A DNA stretch of 64,000 bases from Gloeophyllum trabeum ATCC 11539 (GCF_000344685.1 NW_006920423.1:499386-563385), one strand, 5' to 3'; counted from the stretch's first letter, positions 11,643 to 22,270 are shown. Notes: generated by a model from the letters alone, not told the origin. Program-made: numbers and translations.

Positions 11643-11940
11643 TGCAGGCAGAGAGCGATGTCCCGCCGGGCATGCCAGGAACATCTCCCTGATGGGAGAA
11701 CACTTTCCTAGAATGGTCCTTGCTGGACCATAAGCTGGACATGAAGAATGTCCTTTGAGTGAACAAAGAAAGGTCTGCGGGACATTGACTATCGTCCCTA
11801 AAAATCAGGGGACATTTAATTAACATTGTCCTTTCATTCTTTATGTCTGTATCATGTTCTGATATGGAGCATCCTAGGAAAGTGTTCTCCCACCCTTGCC
11901 GTGAAAGATGAATGACCGGTGGCGGGACACCGGTCCTTGC
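11643..11940. repeat. foldback repeat; left arm is copy 2 of the dispersed repeat
   Basis: Positions 11643-11800 match the reverse complement of 2961-3123. The following stretch (about 11810-11940) pairs imperfectly with this left arm; the longest shared block is CTAGGAAAGTGTTCTCCCA, and both arms have GGCGGGACA-type outer ends. So the unit can fold into one long hairpin. Any coding frame across it (11620-12045, minus) is probably repeat-derived. Confidence 0.6.
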
Positions 11941-12645
11941 CCGCTGTGACATGACCTGAATGTACCAACAGACACTCTTGGTTTCTCCTGCCATTCCCTG
12001 GATACGAGCTCGCATTCTAATAGGCAATATGGGAGAGCTGATCATTCCAGGGGCAATTTAACGGGAGGGGTTGCACAGTGAAGTCTTCTGATTGTGGCCT
12101 GCGCGACTCACACACCTCTGCTTCCATTCGAGGGTGGAATTCCGTATGAACTGTGGTCCTAGTCTGGCGCCCAACCTGTGTGTTTGTATTCGTCCCGATG
12201 TGAAAACGATCCTAGTATGATTAGCCGGGCCGAGGCATTCCCTCCTCAATCAGAGGTCATAGGAGTCAGTTCCTGTCTTAGTTCTCACCCGTTGGAGTTC
12301 CGCTGAAGTCGATGAATGATTGTGTTAGCGGTCTAACTATCCATCCTTCGACTTCATCGGCTCTTACCTGGCCCCAGTCTCTATTCTTGCTATCACGATG
12401 GCGCATCTGTGTTTTCGCTGAAATTCTATGGAATAAACTTACTGCCTCCAACATCCGCTTCGGAAGCCTTTCTGGAGATCCTGCTGGCGTCATCTTGGAC
12501 CGACGATGGACGTACATAAAGGATCGCACTAGCTACGTAGGAATGACATGTCTCGTCTAGGTCTCGCTTGACCCATTCCAGATATTGGTCGACATCACGC
12601 ATACCCATAACGCATAGGCCTATCCTCCATCCTATCCATCCTGAC
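11941..12645. other. intergenic upstream of the FAH fusion gene
   Basis: No gene recognised. The part nearest 12646 is presumed promoter and 5' UTR; no clear TATA box was seen. Confidence 0.4.
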
Positions 12646-14537
12646 ATGTCTTCCAACGGGCCTGATGGTCAAGAATTGCTGACAAACTACATCGCGTACA
12701 TCCCTGAGGACGGCGTCGCCCAGTCGCGTATCGGTCATCTTGACCTCCAAAAGTCTACAATCACACCGGTAGGTATCGAGCTCTGGTCCAAATTCACGAC
12801 TCTCCCATCCTAACAGTAAAATTGCAGTTGGCATATCCCTCAGGTACACCGCTATCGACTCTATACGAAGTGATCGAGGCGGATGGCGCTGCCTTCATAC
12901 CCAGCGGCGAACCGGTCTCGCTCTCGTCGGTAAAGCTCTTGCCTCCGATCAGTGGCCGGGACGTTCTTGCCGTCGGAAAGAACTACTCTGACCACGCGAA
13001 AGAGTTTAACGCTTCCGGCTATGACGCCTCCGACAAAGTCGACATGCCCTCTCACCCAGTCATCTTCACCAAGCGTGCCACTAGCATTATTGCGAGCGGT
13101 GAGGAGATTTATCCCCACCCAGACTTTACACAGACCCTCGACTACGAGGGCGAGATCGGCGTTATTATCGGGAAGGCAGGATACAGGATCGAACAGAAGG
13201 ACGCCTGGAACCACGTCTGGGGGTATACTATCATTAATGACGTGACCGCTCGCGAGAAGCAGCGTGATCATAAGCAGTTCTACATCGGCAAGTCGGCGGA
13301 TACGTTCTGTCCCATGGGACCTATTGCTGTACCTGCGAAGAAGCTGCAAGGTCCTCTTCGGGTACAGACTTACGTCAATGGCGAAAAGCGCCAGGAGGGA
13401 GTCACGGAGCAGTTGATCTTCTCCATTCCCGTCCTGATTGAGACTCTGAGCGGTGGTCAAACCCTCCAGCCAGGCGATGTGGTAAGTGTTTCAACGTAGT
13501 CGCCCCATATTCAGCGTCATTAACGCAGTCTGTCGTAGATTGCGACGGGAACACCTGCAGGCGTAGGCTTCGGCTTGAACCCTCCGACCTTCCTTAAGCC
13601 GGGAGATGTCGTTGAAATCTCGGTGACGGGTCTCGGCAAGCTGAGTAATCGCGTGGGCAGCCCACAGATGAGGAACTACACCATTGACCGCGTAGCGGCG
13701 AAGTCGTCCATTCCCACTTACAATCTCGACATCACTTCCGGTGGTATAGGGCTTACCACTCTCAACAACAAGAAACTCTTCGTCAAAGAGGTTGGTAGTG
13801 GCGGCTCACCCATCGTCTTCATCCACGGTTTGGGCGGGACGAACGAGTTTTACGCGCCTCTAATAAAGGTCTTGGACCTCGCGTCCAGTCACAAGCTGTA
13901 CCTGGCAGATTTAGAAGGTCACGGCCTTTCCCCAACCTCGGCGAGCTCTGTGGTCAACATCGAGTCCTACGCGGCTGATGTACTAGCTCTCATCAACAAG
14001 TACGAAGTGCAGTCCCCGACCATCATCGCCCACTCCATGGGTTGTTATGTTGCTGAGTACATCGCGACGCATAACCCGTCAGCAGTCGGGAAGCTTGTCC
14101 TCCTGGGCCCACCACCTCCAGCGTTGGCTGATGCGGGTCGGCAGGGCTCGCATGCTCGCGCAGCCGCTGTGCGGAAGGGAGGAATGATTGCCGTCGCGGA
14201 CACAATCGTGGCTGCGGCTACGAGCGCTAAGACGCAATCTTCGAATCCCATCGCTGTCAGTATTGCTCGACTGTCCTTGCTGAGTCAGAATCCCGAAGGT
14301 TATGCGAAGGGATGCACGGCTCTTGCAACGGCGCCGGTGGTTGACCCGTCCAAGATAAACGTCCCAACTCTGATTATCACGGGGTCCGAAGATAAGGTTA
14401 GTCCACCTGAGATGGCAAAGAAATTGGGCGCATCCATAGCTGGAGGTGGTCGAACGGAAGTTCTTCCGGACGTCGCTCACTGGCATATCTATGAGGACGT
14501 CGAGGGTGTAGCACAGCATGTCAAGTCCTTCTTGTAG
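12646..14537 (+). CDS. fumarylacetoacetate-hydrolase domain fused to an alpha/beta hydrolase
   Basis: Three exons: 12646-12768, 12828-13481 and 13539-14537, giving 591 aa; introns are 59 and 57 nt. Residues about 75-300 form an FAH/isomerase fold with the metal acids in DYEGEIG (E148, E150) and INDVTARE (D179), followed by the GKSADTFCPMGP motif and the conserved GTPAGVGFG near the domain end. Residues about 330-591 are an alpha/beta hydrolase with oxyanion-hole HGLGG, nucleophile elbow AHSMGCY (S425), acid GSEDK (D544) and histidine DVAHWH (H573). FAH-type enzymes cleave or isomerise dicarbonyl and hydroxymuconate-type acids; this type of alpha/beta hydrolase includes enol-lactonases. The fusion suggests two consecutive steps of ring-fission catabolism (inference). 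The second intron lies inside the FAH part, so the fusion is not caused by a missed gene boundary. Confidence 0.9.
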
Positions 14538-15651
14538 ACTTATCAGCACGACGAATCACAAAAGTATGTTTCAAGTAAGAATGTACTATAGACCGAATAC
14601 AGGTCCTATTGATTCATGGATCGTAGATTCAGGTCGGGTGGGACTCCTGTAGCCGACCACGCTGACTGCAGTGCTTAGAAGGCATCTCTCTCGAACGTGG
14701 AAGATTCATTGTGGGAGGCTTCAGCAGAGGTAGTAGAAGGCTCGACTTCGTCTGAGATACTCTTCATAACCTAAATTTGCACAGCAGCGCTCGAACTCGC
14801 GGTTGTCTTAGGCCAGAAGCTCGGGCTTGAGGGGACTTCGTATTCGACTAAGTGTAGAATAAGAACTTGTTAGGATATTGGACGAGGGGGAGAAACGATG
14901 AGAAAGACACCGGGTCGCGAATGGGTTTGAGTGGTCTGCTGTAGAGCGGGACAGACATAAAAACACAAAGGGAAGTCCTCAAGTGACGAAGTCTTCGATG
15001 ACCCAGTTGATAGAGCTGGAAATTAATCTGGGAGGGTGAGGGGGATGGCACGGCAAGTGCACCGGACTCCAACGTTTTCTGATATCGATCTTTCAGTCAC
15101 GACTCACGACTCACGACATATGGGAGAAGCGCAGGCTCTTGCCTGAGGCATTCCTTGCGACGGTTACATCCCCTTTCCTGGAGTACGTGTACCACACTTA
15201 CCTCTATAAGTTTTCTGGAAAAATATTCCAGAGAAGATGGGGCATTCAGCAGGAGGCAGAGGGCATAGAATAGGGATTGAATAGTGACGTGCCACAGTGC
15301 GCAACTCGCCACAAGCAAGTAGGAATAAATCCGCTTTTGATGGCTCAATTCCCACGTGGTGCATCGTCATGTCACTTCGGTCAGCGAACCCTGTCACCAC
15401 TTCCCCAACTCCCCTCTGTCCGTGCCTGCACAGCTTGACGATGAATAGGCATGTTTCCACATTGGATACTCGATAAAGGAGAAAAGGCACTCTGGATAAG
15501 TTATCGACAGGAGTCACAGGACCCCAAACTATCAATTCTCGGGAATGAATTTCAGAATGACTCGTCGCCAGCAACAAGGGCCAGAATGGAAATCGTATAC
15601 GGCGACTCAAGGTTTCCGATGATATGTGCGATGTCCATCCAGGGCTACTGT
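14538..15651. other. intergenic between convergent genes
   Basis: Contains tandem CACGACT repeats at about 15098-15117. Nothing else recognised. A minus-strand frame at 15164-15826 overlaps the next gene and has no recognisable domain. Confidence 0.4.
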
Positions 15652-16566
15652 TCATCGTAGGCGCATCGGTGCCAAGGACTTGACGATTGCCAGCGCCCTT
15701 TTCCCGATGATCCTGAAGGACCGGCACGAGCGCCGAAGTGATCCCCGGCGCGTTTGGTCTATTGGATTCGCCTTTTGCTTGAGTTCCGACCTTGACTTCG
15801 ACCGCAGCCGGCGAGTGAACCGCCAATGCCAGCGTGGACGTCTCCCCTTCTTATTCGGTACTGGCGCCTTCCGGACGTGAGGGGGCGCAATAGCGAGGAT
15901 AGCCCTGGTTAGATCATCCTCGAAAGTGAGGAAACCCCTCCCTTCGTTATTGGTCCCGTCGTCCAGCACCCAGCTACTCGAGCTTCGATGATTCAGCTCG
16001 CTCGTGCTGAGCCGTGACCACCTCTGTCTTCTGCTAGTCCAGCCATGGTTGTTTCCGTACACGGAGGAATCTCTCTTCGGTCTGCTGCTGAGCTCGGCGC
16101 TTGTCCGGCTCGGATCGCTCGGATGCGCACTCCTTGGACTCTTGCTGCCTGCACTGCTCGTCTCCTCAACGACTGGACTCAGGGACGGCCGCGTTGACCT
16201 CGTGTAGCCATTGCCATACACGCTGTTTATGCTAGAGAAGGACTCCGCTGGTGACCGGGTGTGCGATGGACGGGACGGACGTGGGACAGAAGTGAACGTG
16301 AGTGTTAGGTCCAGAGGCGGAGGGGTGCTGATGGGAGGCAAGGTCGGAGTAGAGTCGGTCTTTGCGGCATATGTGATTGTCTGCAACTCTAAGGCAGACG
16401 AGGGCGGAGGCCATGTGTGAGAATGATGGTAAGGAGGCTTCACTTCGAGAGAAGTGGAGGCTGTCGGGTAAAACGATGGGAAGGGGATAGAGTTGTTGGT
16501 CGGGTCGTTGAGTGGCAAGTCTGACCCAACGGCAGAGGACTGATCGCTTCGCCTCCACGACCCCAT
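15652..16566 (-). CDS. Ser/Pro-rich hypothetical protein
   Basis: A single uninterrupted frame of 304 codons. The first two thirds are rich in Ser, Pro and Thr and look disordered. The last third is strongly basic (KKGRRPRWHWRFTRRLRSK and following), with a short acidic/hydrophobic stretch FLTFEDDLTRAILAIAP before it. No domain was recognised. Such proteins are common in agaricomycetes, and the basic tail could bind nucleic acid or act as a nuclear signal (inference). Frame length and codon use support coding more than any similarity does. Confidence 0.55.
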   Translation of the reverse strand: MGSWRRSDQSSAVGSDLPLNDPTNNSIPFPSFYPTASTSLEVKPPYHHSHTWPPPSSALELQTITYAAKTDSTPTLPPISTPPPLDLTLTFTSVPRPSRPSHTRSPAESFSSINSVYGNGYTRSTRPSLSPVVEETSSAGSKSPRSAHPSDPSRTSAELSSRPKRDSSVYGNNHGWTSRRQRWSRLSTSELNHRSSSSWVLDDGTNNEGRGFLTFEDDLTRAILAIAPPHVRKAPVPNKKGRRPRWHWRFTRRLRSKSRSELKQKANPIDQTRRGSLRRSCRSFRIIGKRALAIVKSLAPMRLR

Positions 16567-17271
16567 AGCCTATCAATAACTGTTCTCAGATATCGGCAAT
16601 AAGCTTGGATGTCTTCGCTTGGAAATATTCCTCGGTGCGTGCCACGTATTCCGGAAGAAAAATGGGTCGCTAAGGAGTGCTGGAGTGGTATGCGATCCAA
16701 GCATAAATTGTTACTCGACCGTGGGCCCAGCATGGCTGCGGCATGGAGACCACGAGGCTAAGTCTTTCATAAAAACCGCCCGTGGATCCGCTCTCGGACT
16801 CCTCCCCGGAGTAAGGCTAACGTGGCGCATCATGGAAGATCCCAGAGGGAGTGCATCGAAATCCGCAACTGGATGTCTTCAGGTCAGAATAATGAGTGCT
16901 GGACCTTACGAGCAAGATCTAAGGTTAGGTTTTAGTTGTGGCGCCCTCCCTGTAACCTGCGGGTTGTCGACGTCACTTACCTGAATTCTCCGTCCTCCAA
17001 GTTCCCAATCGTTAGTCCGACCCTGTCTCTTCATTTTGCAGTGGTGTAAGACATGGCTCACCGCAAGGTTAACTGCAATGCGAGGATCATGTGGCTCGTA
17101 AGGCCCCTATTACGTGAATCTAGCAGTATCGGCACCATGATCGTTATGTATCTGACCAGCTTGATCCCTTATATGCTCAGTTCCAACCATCACTAACCCA
17201 GTTTCTCCCCTGACAAACGACCGCCAAGGGATTAGATATCTACTGTAGATACAGTCTCCCTGGCAGCCGCC
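16567..17271. other. intergenic between divergent genes
   Basis: Shared 5' region of the hypothetical protein (minus) and the serine-hydrolase remnant (plus). No motif recognised. Confidence 0.4.
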
Positions 17272-17830
17272 ATGGACGAAGAGCTTGAGAGCTTTCTGAC
17301 AGCACATCAGGAGGTCAGACTACTATATAGTATCTTTGGAATTATTTCTGACCTCTCGGGCCGGGTACGTAGTATGGACATTTCAACAATACGGTATTAG
17401 TATCTCAAAGCGACGAATCAATATTCGCTCGAGGTTACGGCGAAGCGGTCCGTGAGCATGGCATACCGAATGCTGTGGAGATCAAGGTGAGTCGGTTATA
17501 AATTAGGGGAGGCATTGGTTCTGCGGGCCCTCACGCTGACTGTTCTGTGTTCTCCCCAGTACAATATCGCTTCTTATACCAAGCAGCTTTGTGCAGAGAC
17601 TGTCCTACGACTGGTCCAGGATGGTAGACTGAGCTCGGAGCAAACTATCGACAAATGGTATCCCGAGCAAACGAGTGCAAGTAAAATCACAATCTACCAT
17701 CTCCTCACAATTCCTTCCGGTACTATTTCTTGGGAATGCTCTTCCCCGCATGCTATAACTCGCATTCAATGATGTACAGGTATACCTAACGTCACCGTAG
17801 TCGCTGGCAGTGACAAAGTGGAACACTGGC
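17272..17830 (+). pseudogene. beta-lactamase-type serine hydrolase, 5' part only
   Basis: Exons 17272-17313, 17373-17486, 17560-17719 and 17780 onward splice in phase into a class C beta-lactamase/EstB-type N-terminus: FNNTVLV, IFARGYGEA, the SxxK nucleophile motif in YNIASYTKQL, LVQDGRLS, then ITIYHLLT and a SGIPN-type turn. The serine and lysine are both present. After about 17820 the family's YSN motif and the rest are absent, and sequence resembling a different protein family begins. The 5' part is well conserved, so the loss may be recent or be the result of a rearrangement. Family members are serine esterases or peptidases acting on amide or ester substrates. Confidence 0.75.
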
Positions 17831-18285
17831 GCGCTCGTCGCTCTGGCTTCGCTTTATTGGAACCGATATATCCCGCGCGCGCGGTCTCCCCGCACTCTCA
17901 TCTACAAGTGGCGATTAGAGCAGGAGTATAACATGAAAGCCAAAAACGGCGGGAAGGGGATGAATGACGAAGCTGTCAAGGCGTGGATATCTCTCCCCCT
18001 GCCTTCCCTGCTTGCTTTCTTCTGACCGTTGTCACTGTCTATGCATATGCAGGTTCGTAGATCGGTACATCCCCGGCTACATGTTCTTCCAGGTTGGTGT
18101 AACAGAAGGTACCCATAAAGGGTTTTATGCGATCTCGACGCACGATCACTCATCATTTTGATTGCGTCCAGGATACGTGATCCCACGACGGGGGAGCGCA
18201 TCGCTCCCCCGTGGGTAGGCAAGGGCCCCCGCGTGCTCATCGGAGAGGAGAGGCAGGTGGTGGGCACGGAGGCCCTGGCGTTCTA
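17831..18285 (+). pseudogene. D-glycerate 3-kinase/TDA10-like C-terminal fragment
   Basis: A frame different from the one above reads YKWRLEQEYNMKAKNGGKGM and then DEAVKA. An intron (donor GTGGAT, acceptor at about 18052) leads to FVDRYIPGYMFF and VGVTEG. A second intron (about 18110-18171) leads to DPTTGERIAPPWVGKG and the final IGEERQVVG. This order matches the C-terminal half of fungal glycerate-3-kinase-like P-loop kinases. The N-terminal P-loop part is missing. One base appears deleted just after the second intron (TACGTG then ATCCC), shifting the frame to an early stop. So it is a truncated remnant joined to the serine-hydrolase fragment. A perfect 11-bp hairpin at 18188-18212 lies within the decayed coding sequence. 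Confidence 0.6.
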
Positions 18286-19170
18286 GAGGAGGGCGTGAAT
18301 GGTCTGTACTGTTCTGTATCTTTTTGCTGTGCGATGCTAGTCAGTGCCCTCTGACGCTGGAAGCAATGCTCGTCCTAACTTTTGCAAGCTAGTGGAGACT
18401 ATGCGCGGCCGTATGCATTCCCCTATGAGTGACACTCTGAGTCCTTACGGGTGTTGTCATCTTGTTCTTGTGTTCTTTCCTGCTTGCTTCCAGAGCGAGG
18501 ATCTGCCGACTGTTCTTCATCGGATAAGCGTGCTTGCTGATCTCAGGCGAGTCATCGAAGCCATGCAAAATGCTGGACTGACTCTCGCCTCCCTCGACTT
18601 GCCTGATTCTCCGGATGCACCCAGAATTATGCCTCCCAGCCTTGTGCCCATAAGCTATACATTCACAGTCCTACATCGGATGGACGTATGAGCCGCTCGC
18701 TGGGTAGTTGAAGGTTCGCGCTTCGCTTGTAGGATCCGGCAAGACGCTCTGCGTATCGTTGTTCGCAGAGCTTACTTCGGTCCAACTCTGTCAAATTTAG
18801 AGCCTTGTTTCGGGATTCTTACGCTGTCTGATACTGAGGAAGTACAAGGAGAGCGGCTAGCGTATTCGTTTGAGAATCATTCCTAGGCGTGGAGCCACCT
18901 CTGAGGCTAGCTCAACCATGAAGCTCAGGCTGGACATGACATGGGGACGTCAGGTCGATCAATCTCGTCGACTCCATTGGGAGAGCCACAACTGGAGTGT
19001 TCGAGATGCAAGCACGCATTCGTTGATAAAAGGACTTCGTAAACAAAAAGAACACATGTACATTGGACAAGGCGCAACAGTCACTACTAGTTGAGGACGC
19101 AGATTATGTAAGCGAGTCGCGCAGCGGATGCGCCCAGACGGTTGCCCGACTAACATATTATCTTATTTTT
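18286..19170. other. intergenic, no recognised gene
   Basis: One plus-strand frame at 18344-18691 (115 codons) contains a helical-looking stretch but no domain I can name. Nothing else seen. Confidence 0.35.
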
Positions 19171-19260
19171 GAATATTGCTAGTTCAGCGGTTAGTGTGAT
19201 GGGTTATCTCAGATGCAATGATGTGAGATCAAGGTTCAATCCCACCCATGGATAATATTT
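19171..19260 (+). repeat. tRNA-like SINE fragment or degenerate tRNA
   Basis: TAGTTCAGCGG (19180-19190) matches the Pol III A box and GGTTCAATCC (19233-19242) resembles a B box, at tRNA-like spacing. GAATATT and AATATTT can pair as a 7-bp terminal stem, and ATCTCA/TGAGAT forms an inner hairpin. The T-stem does not pair properly, so a working tRNA is unlikely. Confidence 0.4.
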
Positions 19261-20705
19261 TTCACTTGTGATGATTCTAGTTGTCTTCACTCCGTAACGC
19301 AACTTGAAAATTTTCTTTTGTTCTCTGTCTCATCATGCAGTCATTGCAAGGCGCCGATATTGATGACATTGTGGCACTTTGAGTCCGGACAAGGGCCAAC
19401 CTATACACAAAGCCTTCACTTGGTATTATACTTTGGGGTTCAGTTTCAAAAAATTAAAACTACATGTGTACTGATATACAAAACCATTCAACTTCTCATG
19501 ATCATGGGAGGTGGTGTTACCGGTGTACGAATGAATTGCAGTGAGTACACAACCTCCTCACCGCCTTAGGATTCCCATTCCGAAGCGAGTCGCCCCGACT
19601 TCAGACGAAGTCCCTCGCGACGCTGCGGGTTACCGCACAGTGTCTCGACCTTCCATTTATAGCGACTCGCGTCCTTAACTTTGTAGGGAGGATTGCACTT
19701 TCTGGACCTGCTCTTGCAGTGGTATTGTCTCTATGAGTAGGCGAGCAAGCCGACTAGAGCTGTTACTGATACTCTAGCCATAGGACCCCTGATCCTCACG
19801 ATAACCACAGATGCCATTTCCGACTCTTACTCGAAATCTTGATGTCCGGAGAGCATCCATCAAATCTGTCCAAACTGGGTGTCAGCTTGAGGTATGTTTC
19901 GGAAGGTGTTTTGCGTCCAGTGTGAAAAACGTCGACTAGACCGACTTTTCCTCTCGAAAAGCTGCCCTGCAACACCCAAGGCAGCCACCGCTGCAGCTCG
20001 AACACACATATATTCGTAGCCGTAAGTACAGAGCCACATGTATTGCATGCCCTCTGTTCGTCTCCCGGGACGTATCCTCAACGCGCCAGCCAATCAGCGA
20101 CCGATTCAGCCTCAAAAAGGAGCAGTGCTTCCTTCCCATATCTGTCGGTCAAGTAGGCTCTGAGAACGTTGGAATAGGCTTTGATCCAACCGGTGCCGCA
20201 GGTCTGGTTTCGGGTAGGTAAGGACCTTACCGACTTTCACTTAGGCTGGCATCTACGGGGCATGCCCGAACGGAAGATGTCTAGAAATCACAGGCTTCCG
20301 CTCCATGCAGCCCATTTATGACCGATCCTGACAGCCCTCCATACCATAGGTATCCTCTGGGGTCCTCCAGCAGCATCCATCTCGTGGGTCCTCCAATTTT
20401 GAATACCTCAGGCTGGCGCATTCTGTTCCATTCCTTCGAATCCTCATTGTTCAGATGATGCACCGCGTCCACGAGAACCTACAAATATATTGACGATTGT
20501 CTCGCCAGATGCGGAAAAGTGGGGGAAGCTGATTGCAGGTATGACTCGGACCAGCAGCGTGCATAAAAGCGTGAGGTCTGTGCGGAGGATGGCCATCTCC
20601 ACCCCGTCAACTCTGACGCAAACTATGGCTGATTTGCTGGATCTGGACCCGCCTAACTTCATTGTAGACAATGCAGTTCTGGCCCTACCCCAGTTGATTT
20701 ATACT
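19261..20705. other. intergenic upstream of the VapD-like gene
   Basis: No recognised gene. The frame of the VapD-like exon is open upstream to an ATG at 20490, so a longer N-terminus cannot be excluded. Confidence 0.4.
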
Positions 20706-21030
20706 ATGTACGGTATATCATACGATTTGGACACAAGAGCTATCGAGCGTGAACTCCCGAATGGATGGAACTGCCGCCGCGGTGAGTCGTTGAACACTCC
20801 CTTGTCTCAAACGTGATGGCACAGTTGATTAATATTCTATGGTAGCATCCATCTACAGACAGATCTGTACCTTTCTCACCGCCAGTGGTTACCAACACCA
20901 GCAGGGATCTGTGTGGCAATTCGCAAACAAGCCCTGCTCCAGCGTGTGGGAGGATATGGCTTTGCTTCGGGAAATCATCAAACCTCATAGCTTTTTGCCA
21001 CAGTCGTCAAGAACATACAAGTTTTTATAA
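20706..21030 (+). CDS. VapD-like small protein (VapD/Cas2-type fold)
   Basis: Two exons, 20706-20781 and 20846-21030, with a 64-nt intron (GTGAGT...TAG), give 86 aa, the usual VapD size (about 90). The start MYGISYDLD matches the family's opening strand with its invariant aspartate. After the intron come an I..FL..SGY helix-turn, the QGSV(Y/W) signature as QQGSVW, an ED-MALL helix, and a final strand resembling the family's S-R-- region. In bacteria VapD proteins are small ribonucleases of toxin-antitoxin or virulence loci and share the ferredoxin-like fold of Cas2. A spliced version in a fungal genome is unexpected. No antitoxin-like neighbour was seen. The last strand ends earlier than in bacterial proteins. 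An in-frame upstream ATG at 20490 would add 72 residues, but the ATG at 20706 fits the family. Confidence 0.65.
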
Positions 21031-21836
21031 TCGACCCGTTGTCTCTGATGGCTACTGGCCGCGTTCGACTTGGTGGGAATGGGGCACCAGAACTGCTTGG
21101 GCCCACACCTTACGGTCTTGCAATCAGTGCTCCGGTATTCCCAAGATTCCATATGCCGGCTGGTTGGCCGGAAAACCCGCCCGTCCTCCCTGATCGGGTC
21201 AGAAGCAGTCCGGAGGCCCACAGTCGTGCAAATTGGAGGCACGGGGTTAATGTGCAGGCCAGACCTCCTTGATGAGTTTCCTTGAACGCAAGCATAGTTT
21301 ATACCGGTGTGTTCCTCGTTCCTTTCGCGAATCCCCTTTCTCATTTTATCTCTTTAGAGTACTTTTCTGCCGTACCTCGCCAGCGATACTAGTAGTACTT
21401 TGCTATATGTCTCCGATTTTGCGACGTAAATATGTAACAATGCTGTGTACAGTATTGGTGAACGCGCTACGCCCTGTTTACTCAAGTTTCCTAAGTCCTG
21501 ACCCATATGCGAATAACCCCACCTATGTTTCTGCCGTCATACTCCGCTGTTGCTCTTGACGTAAGGTCCAATACGCCCCAGATGAAATAGAGAGGCGTTG
21601 GCATACCTCCTTGAGCTCTCCCTGGGGTATTTGCTCTGCGGTTACAATATTGTGCACGTCGCCTAAGTATTTCGAAGTTCGACGTCGACGCAGACCTCTT
21701 CCCTCCGGTGGAGCCTTACTAGTAGGGATCGCCAAACTTCACGTTTATTTCTTCGGGTCCCTGTAGATATGAAGAAAGGAGGGACGAGGAAGACCTAAAT
21801 CGGTGCTTACCGGCTCGCGTCTATGGCGCCAGTAAT
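21031..21836. other. intergenic downstream of the VapD-like gene
   Basis: Only short frames on both strands without recognisable domains. Confidence 0.4.
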
Positions 21837-22047
21837 CATGGAGCGCAAAGATGCGGCCGCATGTAGATGGTGATGTGTAGCCGGTTAGAGGGTTATCCTG
21901 GATCCAAGTGAAATGTCGAGCGGGACGCGTATCCGAATCGCGTCCGGACACGTGACCATGATTCACTATGTCCCTAAACCCGGATAACTCTCTAACCGGC
22001 TACACATCACCATCTATGTACATGTGGCCGCATCGTTGCGCTCCATG
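21837..22047. repeat. foldback repeat (arms about 63 bp, loop 83 bp)
   Basis: The left arm 21837-21898 begins CATGGAGCGCAA, contains GATGGTGATGTGTAGCCGG and ends GGTTATCC. The right arm 21982-22047 is its reverse complement with a few changes and a small insertion. No target duplication was found at the ends, so it may be a MITE with lost flanks or a local inverted duplication. Confidence 0.7.
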
Positions 22048-22270
22048 AGAATGGTAGGAGCTCTTGCAAAATTGCAAGGATCGATGGTCACATACGTGAC
22101 TGGTCTGAGCTCGCAGACCAGCTCACCTACACAGACGTGTGCACCTGGCGAACAGGCGTACCTGAGTGGGAGGCGCACGGCACTAGAGGTCTACCCAGCG
22201 AAGGAGCGTAAAATGTTGCAGCTATTTGTCGCGGACTTCAGCCCTTGGAAAATGAATGCTCGCTTGGCTC

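Noticed and set aside
12861..13460. 199-codon minus-strand frame
   Set aside because: Antisense shadow of the FAH domain.
15164..15826. 220-codon minus-strand frame
   Set aside because: Overlaps the 3' end of the Ser/Pro-rich gene in another frame and shows no domain.
18188..18212. Perfect 11-bp stem hairpin as a terminator
   Set aside because: It falls within decayed glycerate-kinase-like coding sequence (around the GERIAPP codons), has no T run and is not expected as a terminator in a eukaryote.
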